64,000 bases of DNA from Myrmaecium sp. VS I D KN 1. Its lineage: Eukaryota > Ascomycota > Dothideomycetes > Valsariales > Valsariaceae. Positions within the stretch are counted from its first letter, which is position 1. Each line of letters opens with the position of its first letter. This document shows, piece after piece, positions 10,300-21,656 of this stretch. The stretch spans positions 434,001-498,000 of the forward strand of contig JADQAV010000026.1 of NCBI GenBank assembly GCA_019775845.1. Direction: 5' to 3'. The translations under genes and the position numbers were made by a program. The notes beneath the pieces were generated by a model. The model ran no database searches. It worked only from the letters and a program-made list of their open reading frames with translations, and was not told where the DNA came from.

Positions 10300-12949
10300 C
10301 ATGCAGCAACATCGTTTGCCTTTTCTTACTCTTTGTAGTTTCTTCTCCCATCTGTATCTTATTTCCGGTTGATTCTCTATATATCACGCTCTCCCGCTTG
10401 ACTACCGAGTACTTACACATCTTCTTCGCCCTGGAAGAGAAAAGACTGAGAAAAAGAGGAGAGAGACGGCCTCCGCATATACCTCTACTTCATCATCATC
10501 CTGTTTTTCTTGCTCGAGCAACCATCAAACTTGAAAGACTGCGACTATCTCAAAGGTGCGACAGATATAAGGTTTAGAGTGCGCTCCTTCTCCGGGGGAG
10601 GGGGGAGGGGGGAGGGGTGGGTCGTCAGGGCGGAAGAGAAGGTGTGTATGACCGCGTCTATTCTTCTTATTTCCTTCTTGCCTCTGCGGGCATGTGAAAC
10701 TCGTCAGCCCTTCTCAAAGCTAAAGGAAGAGAGAGAGAGTGTGTGTGTATGGTTGAGTCAAGAGCAAATGGCGACAGAATGTCGTCTCTTTTCGCGACAA
10801 GCCGGGCGGGGGCTTGGCTCTCCACGCCCGCCCCCCGCCTCGGAGATAGGGAAGCGTGGGAAGGTTGACAAGGCTCTGGCAGTGCTTAGTTATCCGTAGT
10901 TACCCGCCGCGTCCGTCCCTTAACGGACGGGCTCCGTATAAACAGCAGGGCGCACCTGCGTCCTTCGCCCCTGGCGGCTAGCGAATCGCGGGGTGGGCGT
11001 TGGTGGCGGCAACTCGCCGAGCATGGCCTGCCCTACGAACCTACCGTACCTCCTCCTACTGGTAACATATGTATGTGTTGTTGTATGCTGGAGAGGTAGA
11101 GGATTGCCTCGCGCGTTTCTCTCGAGGCAAAGCAAAGCAAGGCAAGGCAAGGCATGGCAGGCAGAGAGCAGAGCGAGGGGATGGACTGCATATGTACAGA
11201 GGTTGTATCTCCTCACGTCCTCTCGCGTTCTCTCCAACCAACCCTAGCCCTGACCTGCTTCTCGTTTGGCTGCAGGCTGCTATGGCGGATCCCGCCGCCG
11301 ACTGGACGACTAACGAAGAGCATTTCTCAGCAACAGGCAAAGCGGCACGCCAGACATCCTCCTCCAGGCCACATCCTACACCCACATCCTCACAACATAC
11401 AGTTCATACATCTCACATCCCACAGCCCAGAAAGACGCCTTGATGGTCCCCCCCTCCCTCCATCGCGAGCGTACTCCGTAATCATCGCGACCGGTAGGCA
11501 GTAGAGGGCGCGCTAGGCGACCGATGGGTGCCCCCCCCTCACCCCCTTCCTTGGACCAACCACTTTGCCCGAACTCTATCCGCGCCTCCAGGCGGTCGCT
11601 GGTCCTGGGACGACGAGTTGTAGGCCTCCTCCTCGGGGCGGTTCTGAGCGATGGCGTGTGGTGGTGCTGATGGTGCTGATGGTGCTGGTGAATGTTGGTG
11701 CTGGACCGACTCCTGGCCTGGATGGGCTCGGGTAGGCCAGAGGTATTTACCGAGTCGGGCGTCAAGTCGTTCGTGGATGATCTACGGCGTAACTTGTCGT
11801 TTCATGCTGACTCGGCCACTCGATTGCCAACCCCAGGTTAGTCGCCTGGGCGTGCCCCCAAAAGGCACACTGGGAGCTTTCTTTCCCCTCTCCGGTCGTC
11901 CCTTTGGTGCCCCCCGTGCCCCCCTCCCCCCTCTCCCCTCGCCTCCCCTCCCCTCCTCGCCCCCTCATCCCTACAGTGCCCTACCCCCCTACCCAGCCGG
12001 ACAAGGGAACCAAGCCGCGCCCGGCCGCTAGCCCCTCGCGCTGTCGTGAGGTGACACAACCAGGAAACCGCCCATCTCTCCATCAGCATCCACCGTCCGT
12101 GTCTTGCATCCCGCCCTTCCCCTTCCCCCCTCTCCTCCTCTCACCGTTCCTGGATTGCTGCTGCCATCATCCTCCGCCGGCCTGCGCGAGCAAAATCCGT
12201 TCCTGCGCTGCCGTGACTCCTGAGCCGTCCGGCCATCAATCAATCAAATCCCCTTTCCTTTCAACTGCTTCCGCTCCCTCCCTTCCAGCCTTCCCTTCCT
12301 CCCCCGGCTTGGAGTAGAGAGACAGAAGAAGCCAGAGAGAGAGAGAGAGCCGCATCCATCCCTCTCTCTCGTCTTTGTGCCCGTGCATCGCTCACCCGGC
12401 GTAAAGATCTGCTTCAGGTGGCGGGGAGATCGCGGTCTTATCGCTTCGTCACCCCGACCCTCCCGCCTCGCATTACACCACCCGTCATCCTCCTGTGCCC
12501 GTCTCCGGCCTTCTTCCCCTCTCCACCGTCCGTGCCTTTCTGTTCTTGTCCGGTGATGACTTACGCATCCGACCGTTATTCTTATCCCTAATCGCCCCGC
12601 CCCTCGAGTTCTATCAACCGCTCGCCGCGGCCGTTCTCTCTCCACCACAAACGTTGGATGTCGTTGTCTGGAGCAGTTTCCGATCCATCAGCTGCACCGC
12701 TTCAGCCTTGGTAATCCCCCTCCGTCGCCGTCGCGAGGTCGTTGATCGACCCAATCGACGACCTGACCGAATCGTGTCGCGAGTCATCGTACCGAGGCGA
12801 TTTTGCCGCCCAGCGAGGGAGAAGGCACAGCGGAAGAGGCGCAGGCCCCGAGACAAGCGCCCTCGAGCCGCCCAAGCGCGAAAGTCCGAAAGAATAATAA
12901 CAACAGATCGACAGACCGTCCTTCTGACAACCTCGTGGAGTTTCGCACG

Positions 12950-15252
12950 ATGGCCTCTTTCCAGGCCGTAAATACTACTACACTCCATGTCCCCGACCAG
13001 GCCGCTAGCCGGGTTGGGGATGAAACAACACCGACCACCCCTCGACCGAACAAGTTCTTTTCCACCGAACGGCCCCACGAAGACTCGTCATCCGCGAAAA
13101 CCCCCACCAGGGACAGCTTTGGAGGGATGTCTGATCAACGACCATTACCGCACGACTTTGCTCCTTCGAGGGAGATGAAATCATCGCCTAGCAGGGACGC
13201 AGCGCTCAGTCGAGAGAGCTCGCATAGGTCGACCAAGTCCGAATCCCGGGACGTGGAAATGGGCGATGAATACGACGAACACGAGGGGTCGGAAGAGGAG
13301 AGCACGAGCGATCCGAACAAGTCGAACAAGAAGAAAAAGGGCCAACGGTTCTTCTGCACGGACTTCCCACCGTGTCAGTTGAGTTTCACGAGGAGTGAGC
13401 ATCTCGCTCGTCACATACGGTATGTGGTCTAAGTCCTCGCATCCGGTTTTTGGAGCTCGAAGTAACAGTGACTGACGCGTGCACCAGGAAACACACGGGA
13501 GAACGGCCGTTTCAATGCCATTGCTCGCGCCGATTCTCGCGCCTCGACAACCTGCGACAGCATGCTCAGACAGTCCATGTGAACGAGGATATACCCGGAG
13601 ATTCGTTGGCAGCAACTGGAACTCGCTTCCAGAGGCAGATTAGGACGGACAGAGTCAGGCCGCCCACAGGCCGCTCGCGAGCATCTACATTGAGTACTTC
13701 AAGTGCGCATACCCCTCATAGCCGTGGCCACAGCCGAAACCTCTCGACTTCGAGCATCACGTCGACTGCCTCCAGTATCAGCATTACCCCGCGCGACGAC
13801 TCCTTCCGCCGCCGTCCGGCGCCCCTGGCGATGTCCAGTGACAGTGCAGCAAGAGCTCGCCTGTCTTTGGAAACCTACAATCCGCCTCTGATGGGCAGCC
13901 CTGGTCCTACCTTCTCTACGTACGGAAACCAGTCTCCAACTGGCATCTCTACGCCTACCTCTGCGACGTTCTCAACGAACGGAAGCCCAAACTTTCCGTC
14001 CGGGCTCCACTCTCCTATTGCCAACGCGCCTAGGGCGTTAACCTGGGATAACACAGCCCCTCAGCGCCGACTTTCTGTGCCTTCCGGCTCGAACCCATTC
14101 CAAGGACCTGCGCCGCCTAATGCCTTCATCCAGTATAACACCCCACTTCCCTCTGCAACCTCATCGACTTTCTCGGGCAACGGGAGCATGTTCTCGAGCC
14201 CCACCACTTCTTCCTTTGCCGAGTCTCGACGTGAGTCTGTTACCGATGATTGGCGGAGACGAACTTGGCACCCCAGCACATACACCAACCTTGACCGACG
14301 ACCCGCTACCAGTGGTTTGAGTTACTACCAAACTCCCGATGCTCCTCACCCATCATCTTCTAATCAGCCCGCCGCGAGCCAAACCACTCGTCTGCCTGGA
14401 ATCGAAAGCTTTGACCATGCTCCCCCGCCTCCAGTGCTTACCCGCCGCCAACCGAGTCCCATGCAGGTCGACGGTCCGAACAAGAGGCCTGCGCTTTCGG
14501 GCCCCGCTGAGACGGCTGCCCCAAGACCTTACCAACGTTCGAGACACATTCCCCATCACTCATGGGATATGTCGAATGGCATCAACAAGCTTGAAATTGG
14601 ACCTCCCAATCCTCCTAGGGAGCAACAGGCGGCCTTTCACTTCCCTAGTCCCTTACCTCCGCAAAACGCTGTTCGACCTGTCACTGCACCGCACCCAGGT
14701 TATTCCTTGAATCCTAACCACCAGCCGTCGCCAATAGACCAGGGCCAGCAGCAGCTTACCGCGGAGATGGGACCAGGGCCTGAGGTTCCTTCCACTCCGA
14801 GTAGGAGTAAACGTCATGGATGGTACAATGGCCCGCTGTCTGTAACGTATCAGCCGACGCCGCCCGTCTCTCAGATGACTTACAACACCCTACGTACTTC
14901 GCCCGAAGACTCGAGTAGCAGCGAAGGCGTGCACACACCGTCCACCGCTCCTATTGCAGAGTTCCATCCGGCCATAGTCCATGCAAACGGCTATGTGGAG
15001 TCGACTCCTCCTGGTGTTATTCATGTCGAAGACCAGCAAAAGTTCCGAATGCCCCCCGTTGCCGAGAGATCCAATAGCAGCTCAGTCCCATCTTACACCA
15101 CCCCTGGACCGTCCGTCAGCGAGTACAGGTCCCGATATGACCCGGTGACTCGCACTTTACCCCCACCAGGTGCAGCGAGCGATACTAGCCGTCTTGAAGC
15201 ACTGGTTGCTGTAGCTACCGGTGAGCAGCGAGCAGCAACAGCCACCCACTGA
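12950..15252 (+). CDS. C2H2 zinc-finger transcription factor, Usv1/Rgm1-like
   Basis: Two exons, 12950-13419 and 13488-15252, give 744 residues. A disordered Ser-rich N-terminus leads to an acidic stretch and a KKKKG basic patch (about residues 127-131). Two fingers follow at about residues 134-182. Finger 1 is C-x5-C-x12-H-x3-H ([18 protein letters not shown]). Finger 2 has only one residue between its cysteines (FQCHCSRRF) and ends [10 protein letters not shown]. The 68-base intron falls exactly between the fingers. Downstream, [18 protein letters not shown] is followed by about 550 residues rich in Ser, Pro and Thr. The finger pair resembles yeast Usv1 and Rgm1 (stress and carbon response) more than Msn2. 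The DNA target and role here are not visible. A long CT-rich leader precedes the ATG. Confidence 0.85.
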
Positions 15253-16751
15253 GCGCCGTGGTCACCGATCCGGCGATTCCGGAAACCCCATCTATAATTC
15301 CATGGCACTATGTGCTGCTGCCCTTCGCGCTCTCACTCCGCCCTCGCCACCGTGTTACGACGCTCATGACCACCATTTTTACGAATTTTATTTACGAAAC
15401 GACGAGGTTATATCCATCATCATTCGGTGCACATCTTCCATGATACCCATGAGATAGGATGGCTCTTTGTCAATCTCGCTACGGACTTGCATATCCTTTT
15501 TTTCTTTTCGTTTTGGATTTCGTTTTGGTCTCTATTGCCGCATGTCTTTTACTATGTGTCAAGCGTCGCTTTGCTTTGCTCAGCGGGGACGGTGTTTGGG
15601 CATTCTACAGTGTGCTTGAATCGTTTTTTTTCCCATGCTTCCATGTTTTTGGGGTTCTATTTTTCTCTCTTCTGCTGCGTTGCTTGCTTCGCCTTTCAGA
15701 TATACCGGAGGCCTGGCTTGTCTCTTGTCTTTTCACCGTTTGATTGCCATCTGTACTGTTTTCATTTCTTCCTCTCGTTCACTCCGTTCCGCCCTCCTTC
15801 TGTCGTTCTCCCTAGTAATCGGGTCGCACACACGAAGGGGAAACTCTTCTAGGATGTTGTGGAAGACGGGGCTCTTGCGCCTTCTTTACTTCCTCCTCTC
15901 TAGTGGTTCATTTCATCAGTACTGGATTGCCGGCAGGAGCGCGATTCTTGGTGCAACGGGGATGGTTGCTGCTTGGACTTCTTCGCGATTAACTCTCTCT
16001 CCCCACTCCCTCCTTCATCTACTTATTGTTTGGAATATGATCCTTTATCCTATCTCTACCATCATACATTGTACTCATGAGCACCGCCCAAGGCTGGTGT
16101 GAGTGACATTGGTTGTGCTGGTGTGATGCATGTGTCTCAAGTTCTAGGGCTCGAGGCTACTGATTACACCGAACCGCACGACTGCCATTACTTACCTCTT
16201 GCACCGTTGCGAAATTACACAGTCCCGCTAGATGATGCCAATGTCCCTAAAATCGCAGCTGGTGAGCTTACTTTGAGGAGTGTGGAGGCATTTCCTTTAC
16301 AGCGCGAGGCTGAGGAGGGGCCGAGGCATAAGGTACCATGCTGGCGTAAGCCGGCAAGGAAAATGAAAGAAAATCCCCAAGGAAGCAGGGTGCGTCTCCA
16401 CCGGCTTCCAAATGCAGTCAATGACGTTCACGAGACGCGTCTTCACAGCCCGTCACGGTGTCCCGCATTTTTGCGCGTGCCGGGAGGGGGTGTCGAGGGG
16501 GGTTGAACCTCGGGTGACGTCAGAGGGGTCACGGCATCTTTTTGTGAATGAGCTCCTGCTGCAACTTCCCAACTACCAAACAACTATCACTAAACAACAG
16601 CTCATTGTCCATTGACATTGTCCATTCGTCTGTCTGACACATATACACACGGTTTTCCTGGTCAATTGCTTGTTAGAGCCTCCCGCTCAGCAGGACTCTT
16701 CGTTTTTCTTTTCAGCGCGCAACGCAACACAACCCCTCCACACAAAAAGCC
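15253..16751. other. Intergenic with T-rich 3' region
   Basis: From 15,450 to 15,850 the + strand is strongly T/C-rich, which suits the 3' end of the transcription factor gene. The rest should hold the promoter of the next gene. Frames here are Phe/Leu/Ser-rich artefacts of the T-rich strand. Nothing else was recognised. Confidence 0.5.
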
Positions 16752-18175
16752 ATGCCGAGTACGCGATCATCCGCCCGCATCGCGTCGAAGCAGCAGAGCG
16801 CGAGCACGAACGGCGGGCCCGCCGGGCACAAGCGCCGCGCCTCGCAGGCTGAGGCTGAGGCTGGGGGTTCCCCGAAGCGTGGGAGGAAGACGGCTGCGGT
16901 GGCGGCGGAGAAGGAGAAAAAGCAGAAGACGCTTGAGGAGACGGTGGGGAAGCCTGAGGAGAAGGTGGAGGAGGAGAGTGGACCGACGGATGAGGAGATG
17001 AGGGAGGCGGAGGAGAGGGTTGTGGGGGAGGGGAAGGGCGAGGATGGTGGGGATAGGAAGGAGGAGAAGGAGGAGAAGGCTGGGGAGGAGAAGGAGAAGA
17101 AGGATGGGGAGGAGGAGGAGGATGGGAAGAATGGTGAGGTGAAGGGCGAGAAGGGCGAAGTCACCAAGTCGAGTAACGGCGCGATCGAGGACTTCAAAGA
17201 GAAGGCCGAGGCCGAACCGTCCACCATCATCGAAAAGGGAATCATCTACTTCTTCACCCGGGCTCGCGTGGGCATGGGGGAGCCCGAGAGCGTGTCGGAT
17301 CTCCAGCGCTCGTACTTCGTGCTCCGACCTCTGCCCGCGGGCGCCCAGCTCACCGACGGCACGATCGACGACGAGAAGAAGAACCGCTTGTTCGCGGTGC
17401 CGAAGAAGGTCTTCCCCAAGAGCCACCGGGACCGGTTCATGGCGTTCGTCGAGAAGGCCCACGCGTCGGTTCAGGAGCTCAAGGAGGACTTCCTCAAGGG
17501 CTCGCAGCATGAGACGAAGACCCGCGGAACGCGGGAGGTGCCCCCTGTCACGCCCCTTGCGGAGGGCGTGTATGCCATCACGCAGTCAGGCCGGTCGTCT
17601 CATCTGGTGTACATGCTCACGATCCCGCAGGACATTGGGGAAGTCCAGAAGGAGCTGGGGCTGGCGGAGAAGGGCAGCTTCGTCGTGAGCGTGAAAAATC
17701 CCGAACGCGGCGGCCCGTCGTACGCCCAGCTCGACAAGAAACCGGAGTTTCCGAAAGAGTGAGTGGTTTACGTACCGGTGGCTATCAGGTCCGTTTCTAC
17801 ATATACTGATCACGCTGGCTCTCTAGGATCATCGAGGAGTTTCGCGGCCTGGCGTGGGTGCCGGTCAAACCCAACTACCTCGACTACCCGAACGCGCAGA
17901 TTCTTCTGATCGGAGAGCATCAAGGGGATGAGGTGGGCAAGGTCCTGGAAGCGTCGTCGAAGGATCAGAAGCAGGGCAAGGACGAGCCGAAGGAGGTCCT
18001 CGAAAAGCTTGAACATGAGGATGAGCTGCGCGTTGAGCATCTACATGGTGAGTGTGGTCCCCGTCTCCGCGCCCCGAGAGACAGGAAGCTAACATGTGAA
18101 TCAGGCGATGATACGGTTTTCGACGATCTTCATATTAGCAAGAAGGAATTTCCGTCTGTGCCTTCGACGTGGTAA
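16752..18175 (+). CDS. Conserved fungal protein of the 'BTB domain transcription factor' label
   Basis: Exons 16752-17758, 17827-18047 and 18105-18175 give 432 residues with clean phases (2, then 1). Residues 1-35 are basic and contain SKQQ and KRGRK patches likely to be nuclear signals. Residues about 55-145 are a Glu/Lys-rich low-complexity stretch. The conserved part starts about residue 157 with EKGIIYFFTRARVG, then RSYFVLRPLPAGAQL, FAVPKKVFPKSHRDRFMAFVE, GVYAIT, SHLVYMLTIPQDIGEVQ and ends with WVPVKPNYLDYPNAQILLIG. Filamentous-fungal relatives often carry the name 'BTB domain transcription factor', but I see no BTB fold signature and no DNA-binding motif, so the function should be treated as unknown. 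The last exon ends with an acidic DDTVFDDLH segment. Confidence 0.8.
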
Positions 18176-18599
18176 GGTATTGGATGGCATTCGATGAACC
18201 CCCCGGTTGCTGTTGATTTCTGCTAGCTTGTGTAGTCGGGGCAAGGCTGGGAATCGAGTGTTGATGTATGACCCCGGATGGCTGGCCATGATGATGTTGT
18301 TCTGACTGGGAAAAAAAGATAAATGCTTGAAGTAGTAGCAGTAGCAGCTGATCTAGCTATAATATAATCTAATTCAAAGATACGAATACCTATATAACTA
18401 TATGATCTTATTGTGAAGGAATCACCTGCGGACGTGTTTTGGTTGCTTTTTCCTGCCACTTTGCCTCAGGCCCTCAACTTTTCTCTCCCCATCCCCGATC
18501 AGGCAAAGCCGACCCTCAACTCTCCACCCAAGCTCCCAAAACACCTGTTTACCTTGCTTGCATCGCGCGCCGCCGCCGCCGCCGCCGCCCATTGCGCAA
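18176..18599. other. Short intergenic stretch
   Basis: Contains an A/T-rich zone around 18,310-18,420 (ctataatataatctaattc) that may hold the poly(A) region of the upstream gene and the promoter of the acetyltransferase gene. A CGCCGC run at about 18,569-18,588 lies just before the next ATG. Confidence 0.45.
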
Positions 18600-20253
18600 A
18601 TGCCTCCGAAGAGGAGACCATTCGCGTCGCGCCGTTCGCAGCAGCAGCAGCAGCCCTCCATGGGCCTTCCGGCGGTAGCAGCAGCAGCAGGAGCAGCAGC
18701 GGCAACAGCAACGACAGAAGCAGCCGGCACAGCTGGGCCAACGACCGCGGAACCCTCCGTCGCGCTCGCGCGCTCCCCGCCCGCCGCGAAGACGTCGGCC
18801 GCCAATACAACCACCCCCAATACCACCACCAGCACGCGCGGAAGCGGCAGAGGTCGCGGAGGACGACGCGGCGGCGGCGCGCACGGAACGAACCCGCCAC
18901 GGAAGCGGATCGTGCGGCGCGGGCGCGGCCGGCGCGGCATCGGCGATGGCGACAGGGATGGCGATGGCGACGGCGCCGTGCCGCCGACGGCCGCGCAGCC
19001 GAACGTGCGGAACGTGGTGCTGGGAAACCTGTCCATGCGGGCGTGGTACCCTTCGTTTTACCCGGCGGAGTTGGTGGGCGGTGGTGGTGGTGGCGGCGGC
19101 GGTGAGGCCGGGGGGACGGCGACGACCGCCGTGACGGAACGGCTGTATGTGTGCTGTTGGTGTTTCAAGTATAGTCGGGAGTTGATGCCGTGGTTGGGGC
19201 ATATGAAGCGGTGTGCGTTGAGGGAGGAGGGTCCGCCGGGTCGGCTGGTGTATCGGGGTGGGGGGTATGCGATTTATGAGGTGGATGGGGAGGTGCATCG
19301 GGTGAGTATATTGTGTCGTTTTGCACGTGTGATCGGGCTTCTTCTTGAGGATGTGGGCTGACTGATTGCGTTTCTTTTGTTCGGGATGGTATGTTTAGCT
19401 TTACACGCAGAACCTCTCGCTCTTCGCGAAGCTGTTTTTGGATACCAAGTCCGTCTTTTACGACGTCACGACGTTCCTCTACTACCTCCTCGTCGCCGAC
19501 GATCCCTCGCCGGCGGTACCCGGCAACGTCGGCGGCAGCAGCAGCGTGGCCACCCACCACGACCCGTCTGCACCGTCGACGACCGCGACTACGACCGCCC
19601 AACCGCATCCCCAGGTCATCGGTTTCTTCTCCAAGGAGAAGATGTCCTGGGACAACAACAACCTGGCCTGCATCCTCGTCTTCCCGCCGTGGCAGCGCAA
19701 GGGGCTGGGCCAGCTGCTCCAGGGCGCCAGCTACGTCCTGGCCAAGCGGGAGGGCCGGCTGGGCGGGCCGGAAAAGCCGCTCAGCGAGCTGGGCGCCATG
19801 AGCTACCGGCGCTTCTGGGAGGGCGCCGTGGCCCGGTATCTGCTCGCTCAGCCGCCGGGGGTGGCGAAGGTGACGGTGCGGACGATCAGCGAGGCGACCT
19901 TCATCCTGCCGGAGGATGTGGTCGGTGTGCTGGAGGGGATGGTGGCGTGCGGGGTGTTGGAGAGGACTGCCCAGCCTCCGCCGCCGCCGACACCGGCGTT
20001 GCCGTCGGCTTCGTCGTCGAAGGCTGGGACGAAGGGAGGAAAGGGGAAGAAGAGGAAGGTGGATGATGAAGAGGGGGAAGAGGCGGAGGCGGAAGAAGGG
20101 CTGGTGGTGAAGAGGCAGAGGCTCTTGCGATGGGCGGAGGAGCGCGGAGTGGATCTGAAGGGGCCGGTGGACCTGGAGGGGTTCGTGTCGCCGAGTGAGG
20201 GTTCTCGTGGGAGCGTGGAGGAGGAGGATGAGGAAGAGGAGGAAGAGGACTGA
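18600..20253 (+). CDS. sas2: MYST histone acetyltransferase, Sas2 type
   Basis: Two exons, 18600-19301 and 19399-20253, give 518 residues. Residues 1-135 are a low-complexity basic tail (poly-Gln, Ala/Thr, then GRGRGGRRGGG). The MYST core begins NVVLGNLSMRAWYPSFYP, carries a Cys2-His-Cys zinc finger (CCWCFKY, then GHMKRC) and continues with LYTQNLSLFAKLFLDTKSVFYDV. The acetyl-CoA loop is QRKGLG and the catalytic Glu lies in GGPEKPLSELG. The segment GFFSKEKMSWDNNNLACIL followed by FPPWQ is closer to Sas2 than to Esa1 or Mst2. In yeast Sas2 acetylates histone H4 Lys16 in the SAS complex and limits silencing spread. Oddities are a Gly-rich insert (about residues 162-172), a linker of about 35 residues inside the core, and an acidic/basic C-terminal tail. 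Confidence 0.9.
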
Positions 20254-21656
20254 GGGAGCGAAGCCGTTTTGGGAATGGGATTATCGGTGTTATTTGTTGA
20301 TTATGTTCTTTTTCTTTCCGTGATCGATACCCCTACGATTATCCTTTTTTTCGAGATCAGATGTATCTCTGTTTTTCATTCAGCCGTTGCGCTTCCACCG
20401 TCCCTGACAACAGCGTTTGTACGAGGCACGTTCGGCCAGTTGCATTTGCACGGAATCACGAAGGGCTGTTCATGCCTTCTTGAGGTAAAGCTAGCCCTTG
20501 GGTTCAGCGGCGCAAAAGCTTCATCTTCGCAGAAAGGGGCTGGATGAGCGAAGTCGCGTCACATGCGAGATAGGCCCAGGCGTATGGGGTTACGCCCCGG
20601 GAGTGGAAGGGCGTAGGCCGACGGGTGAACCTGTGAGACACTGTCATCTTGAGTAGGGTTGGACGGACAGGATGTAGCAAGGAGACGGGGTGCACAGAAG
20701 ACAGCATAGGTGTGAGGTTACACTTGTCCCCTGTTGTTGATGACGTCCTCTCTCTTCTCCTTTGTGAGCCGTTTTGCGCTTTCAGAGGGGCGTTTTGAAG
20801 AGATGCACGAGGTTGAGGTCGAGGCCCATCTCCGGCTGACGTCTGTTAAGCGAATGGTCTGAACGCCTTTCCCTAGCAACTTTCTTTCGACGTCAGTCGC
20901 TCTAACAACTCCATCTCCATCTATAGCCGGACTGCGTGTGGAGCTGCGTGGACTGCGCTTGGCCTGATCGAATGGTGGTTCCCAGTCTATCTTATGCCGG
21001 ATTTGGCCAACGCTGTCCAGAAATCCTTCTACCATGTGGACTTGAGCATCTGAGATGTGAACGCTCGACTCTGCGGAATGCTCCGATGCCAATGGCGACC
21101 TCTGATCCCGTTATGTTGATCCAAATCCATCCAGGACCCCGTCTCCCGGAAGTCAGCGACGGCATCACAGTGTCGCTGAAGGATCTAGGCTTTCACCATC
21201 TCAAAGCGAAGCACAGCCTGTTTCTGGAGATGAAACGTCTGCTTTGGCGCCTCCTGTTGACACCGCACGGTTGGCCATGGCGAAAGCGGAAGCGTTATGG
21301 TCGCAACAGTTCCCCTCGATGGGCTGTTAGTGTTCATCTTAACCCTACAAGGCGCACCAACTCATCTCCTTTCGCGATAGCTGTGTTCACGTCATCTCGT
21401 GTTACGACGGCTACGGTACGGCTCAGGATTTCATCCGTCGGCCTCCTGGTGCCTCCTAGTACAGAAAAGGTATGCATAAAGGTTCCTAGACACAGAAGAT
21501 CCGTACAGGCTTTGCATTTCAATTCTTGTCGGCGCTCGACGTGGCAATGATTGCAATCCTTCGCTTCAGCTATATGTGCCAATAACCCCGTTCTCCTGTT
21601 TCGCACATGACTGCCTGGTTATTCTATAGGCTCGAAACGCTCAATAGGTCTTCGCT
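20254..21656. other. Unexplained 1.4 kb stretch
   Basis: No gene can be supported, but the stretch does not look like ordinary intergenic DNA. It has lower GC, few simple repeats and several protein-like frames on both strands: 21092-20718 and 21606-21334 on the - strand, and 20936-21550 on the +. None joins to a neighbour with sensible splice sites. It could be a decayed gene, a young orphan gene or regulatory DNA. Confidence 0.4.

Larger units (their letters stand above)
8873..12949. other. 4 kb gene-free, low-complexity stretch
   Basis: This is the longest gene-free interval in the window, lying between Sec24 and a C2H2 transcription factor. It holds GTAGGA repeats (9067-9089), a cluster of GTAC/TACCT motifs (about 9280-9850), a GGT microsatellite (10268-10299), GA and GT runs near 10,730 and a C/T-rich zone (about 11,880-12,650). 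Open frames here carry biased composition, show no motifs and have no coherent splice structure. It probably contains the transcription factor's promoter and a long leader, and could also host a non-coding RNA. Confidence 0.55.

Noticed and set aside
15427-16102. Hydrophobic frames after the C2H2 gene resembling membrane proteins
   Set aside because: The region is T-rich 3' DNA; three overlapping frames all look hydrophobic, which points to composition and not coding.
18413-19105. Alternative + frame overlapping the Sas2 gene
   Set aside because: It is an Arg/Ala-rich shadow of the acetyltransferase frame and lacks the zinc-finger and acetyl-CoA motifs.
20575-20615. Hairpin-like ggcgta...tacgcc word pair as a terminator
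   Set aside because: Rho-independent terminators are not used by nuclear fungal genes, and the stem is short.
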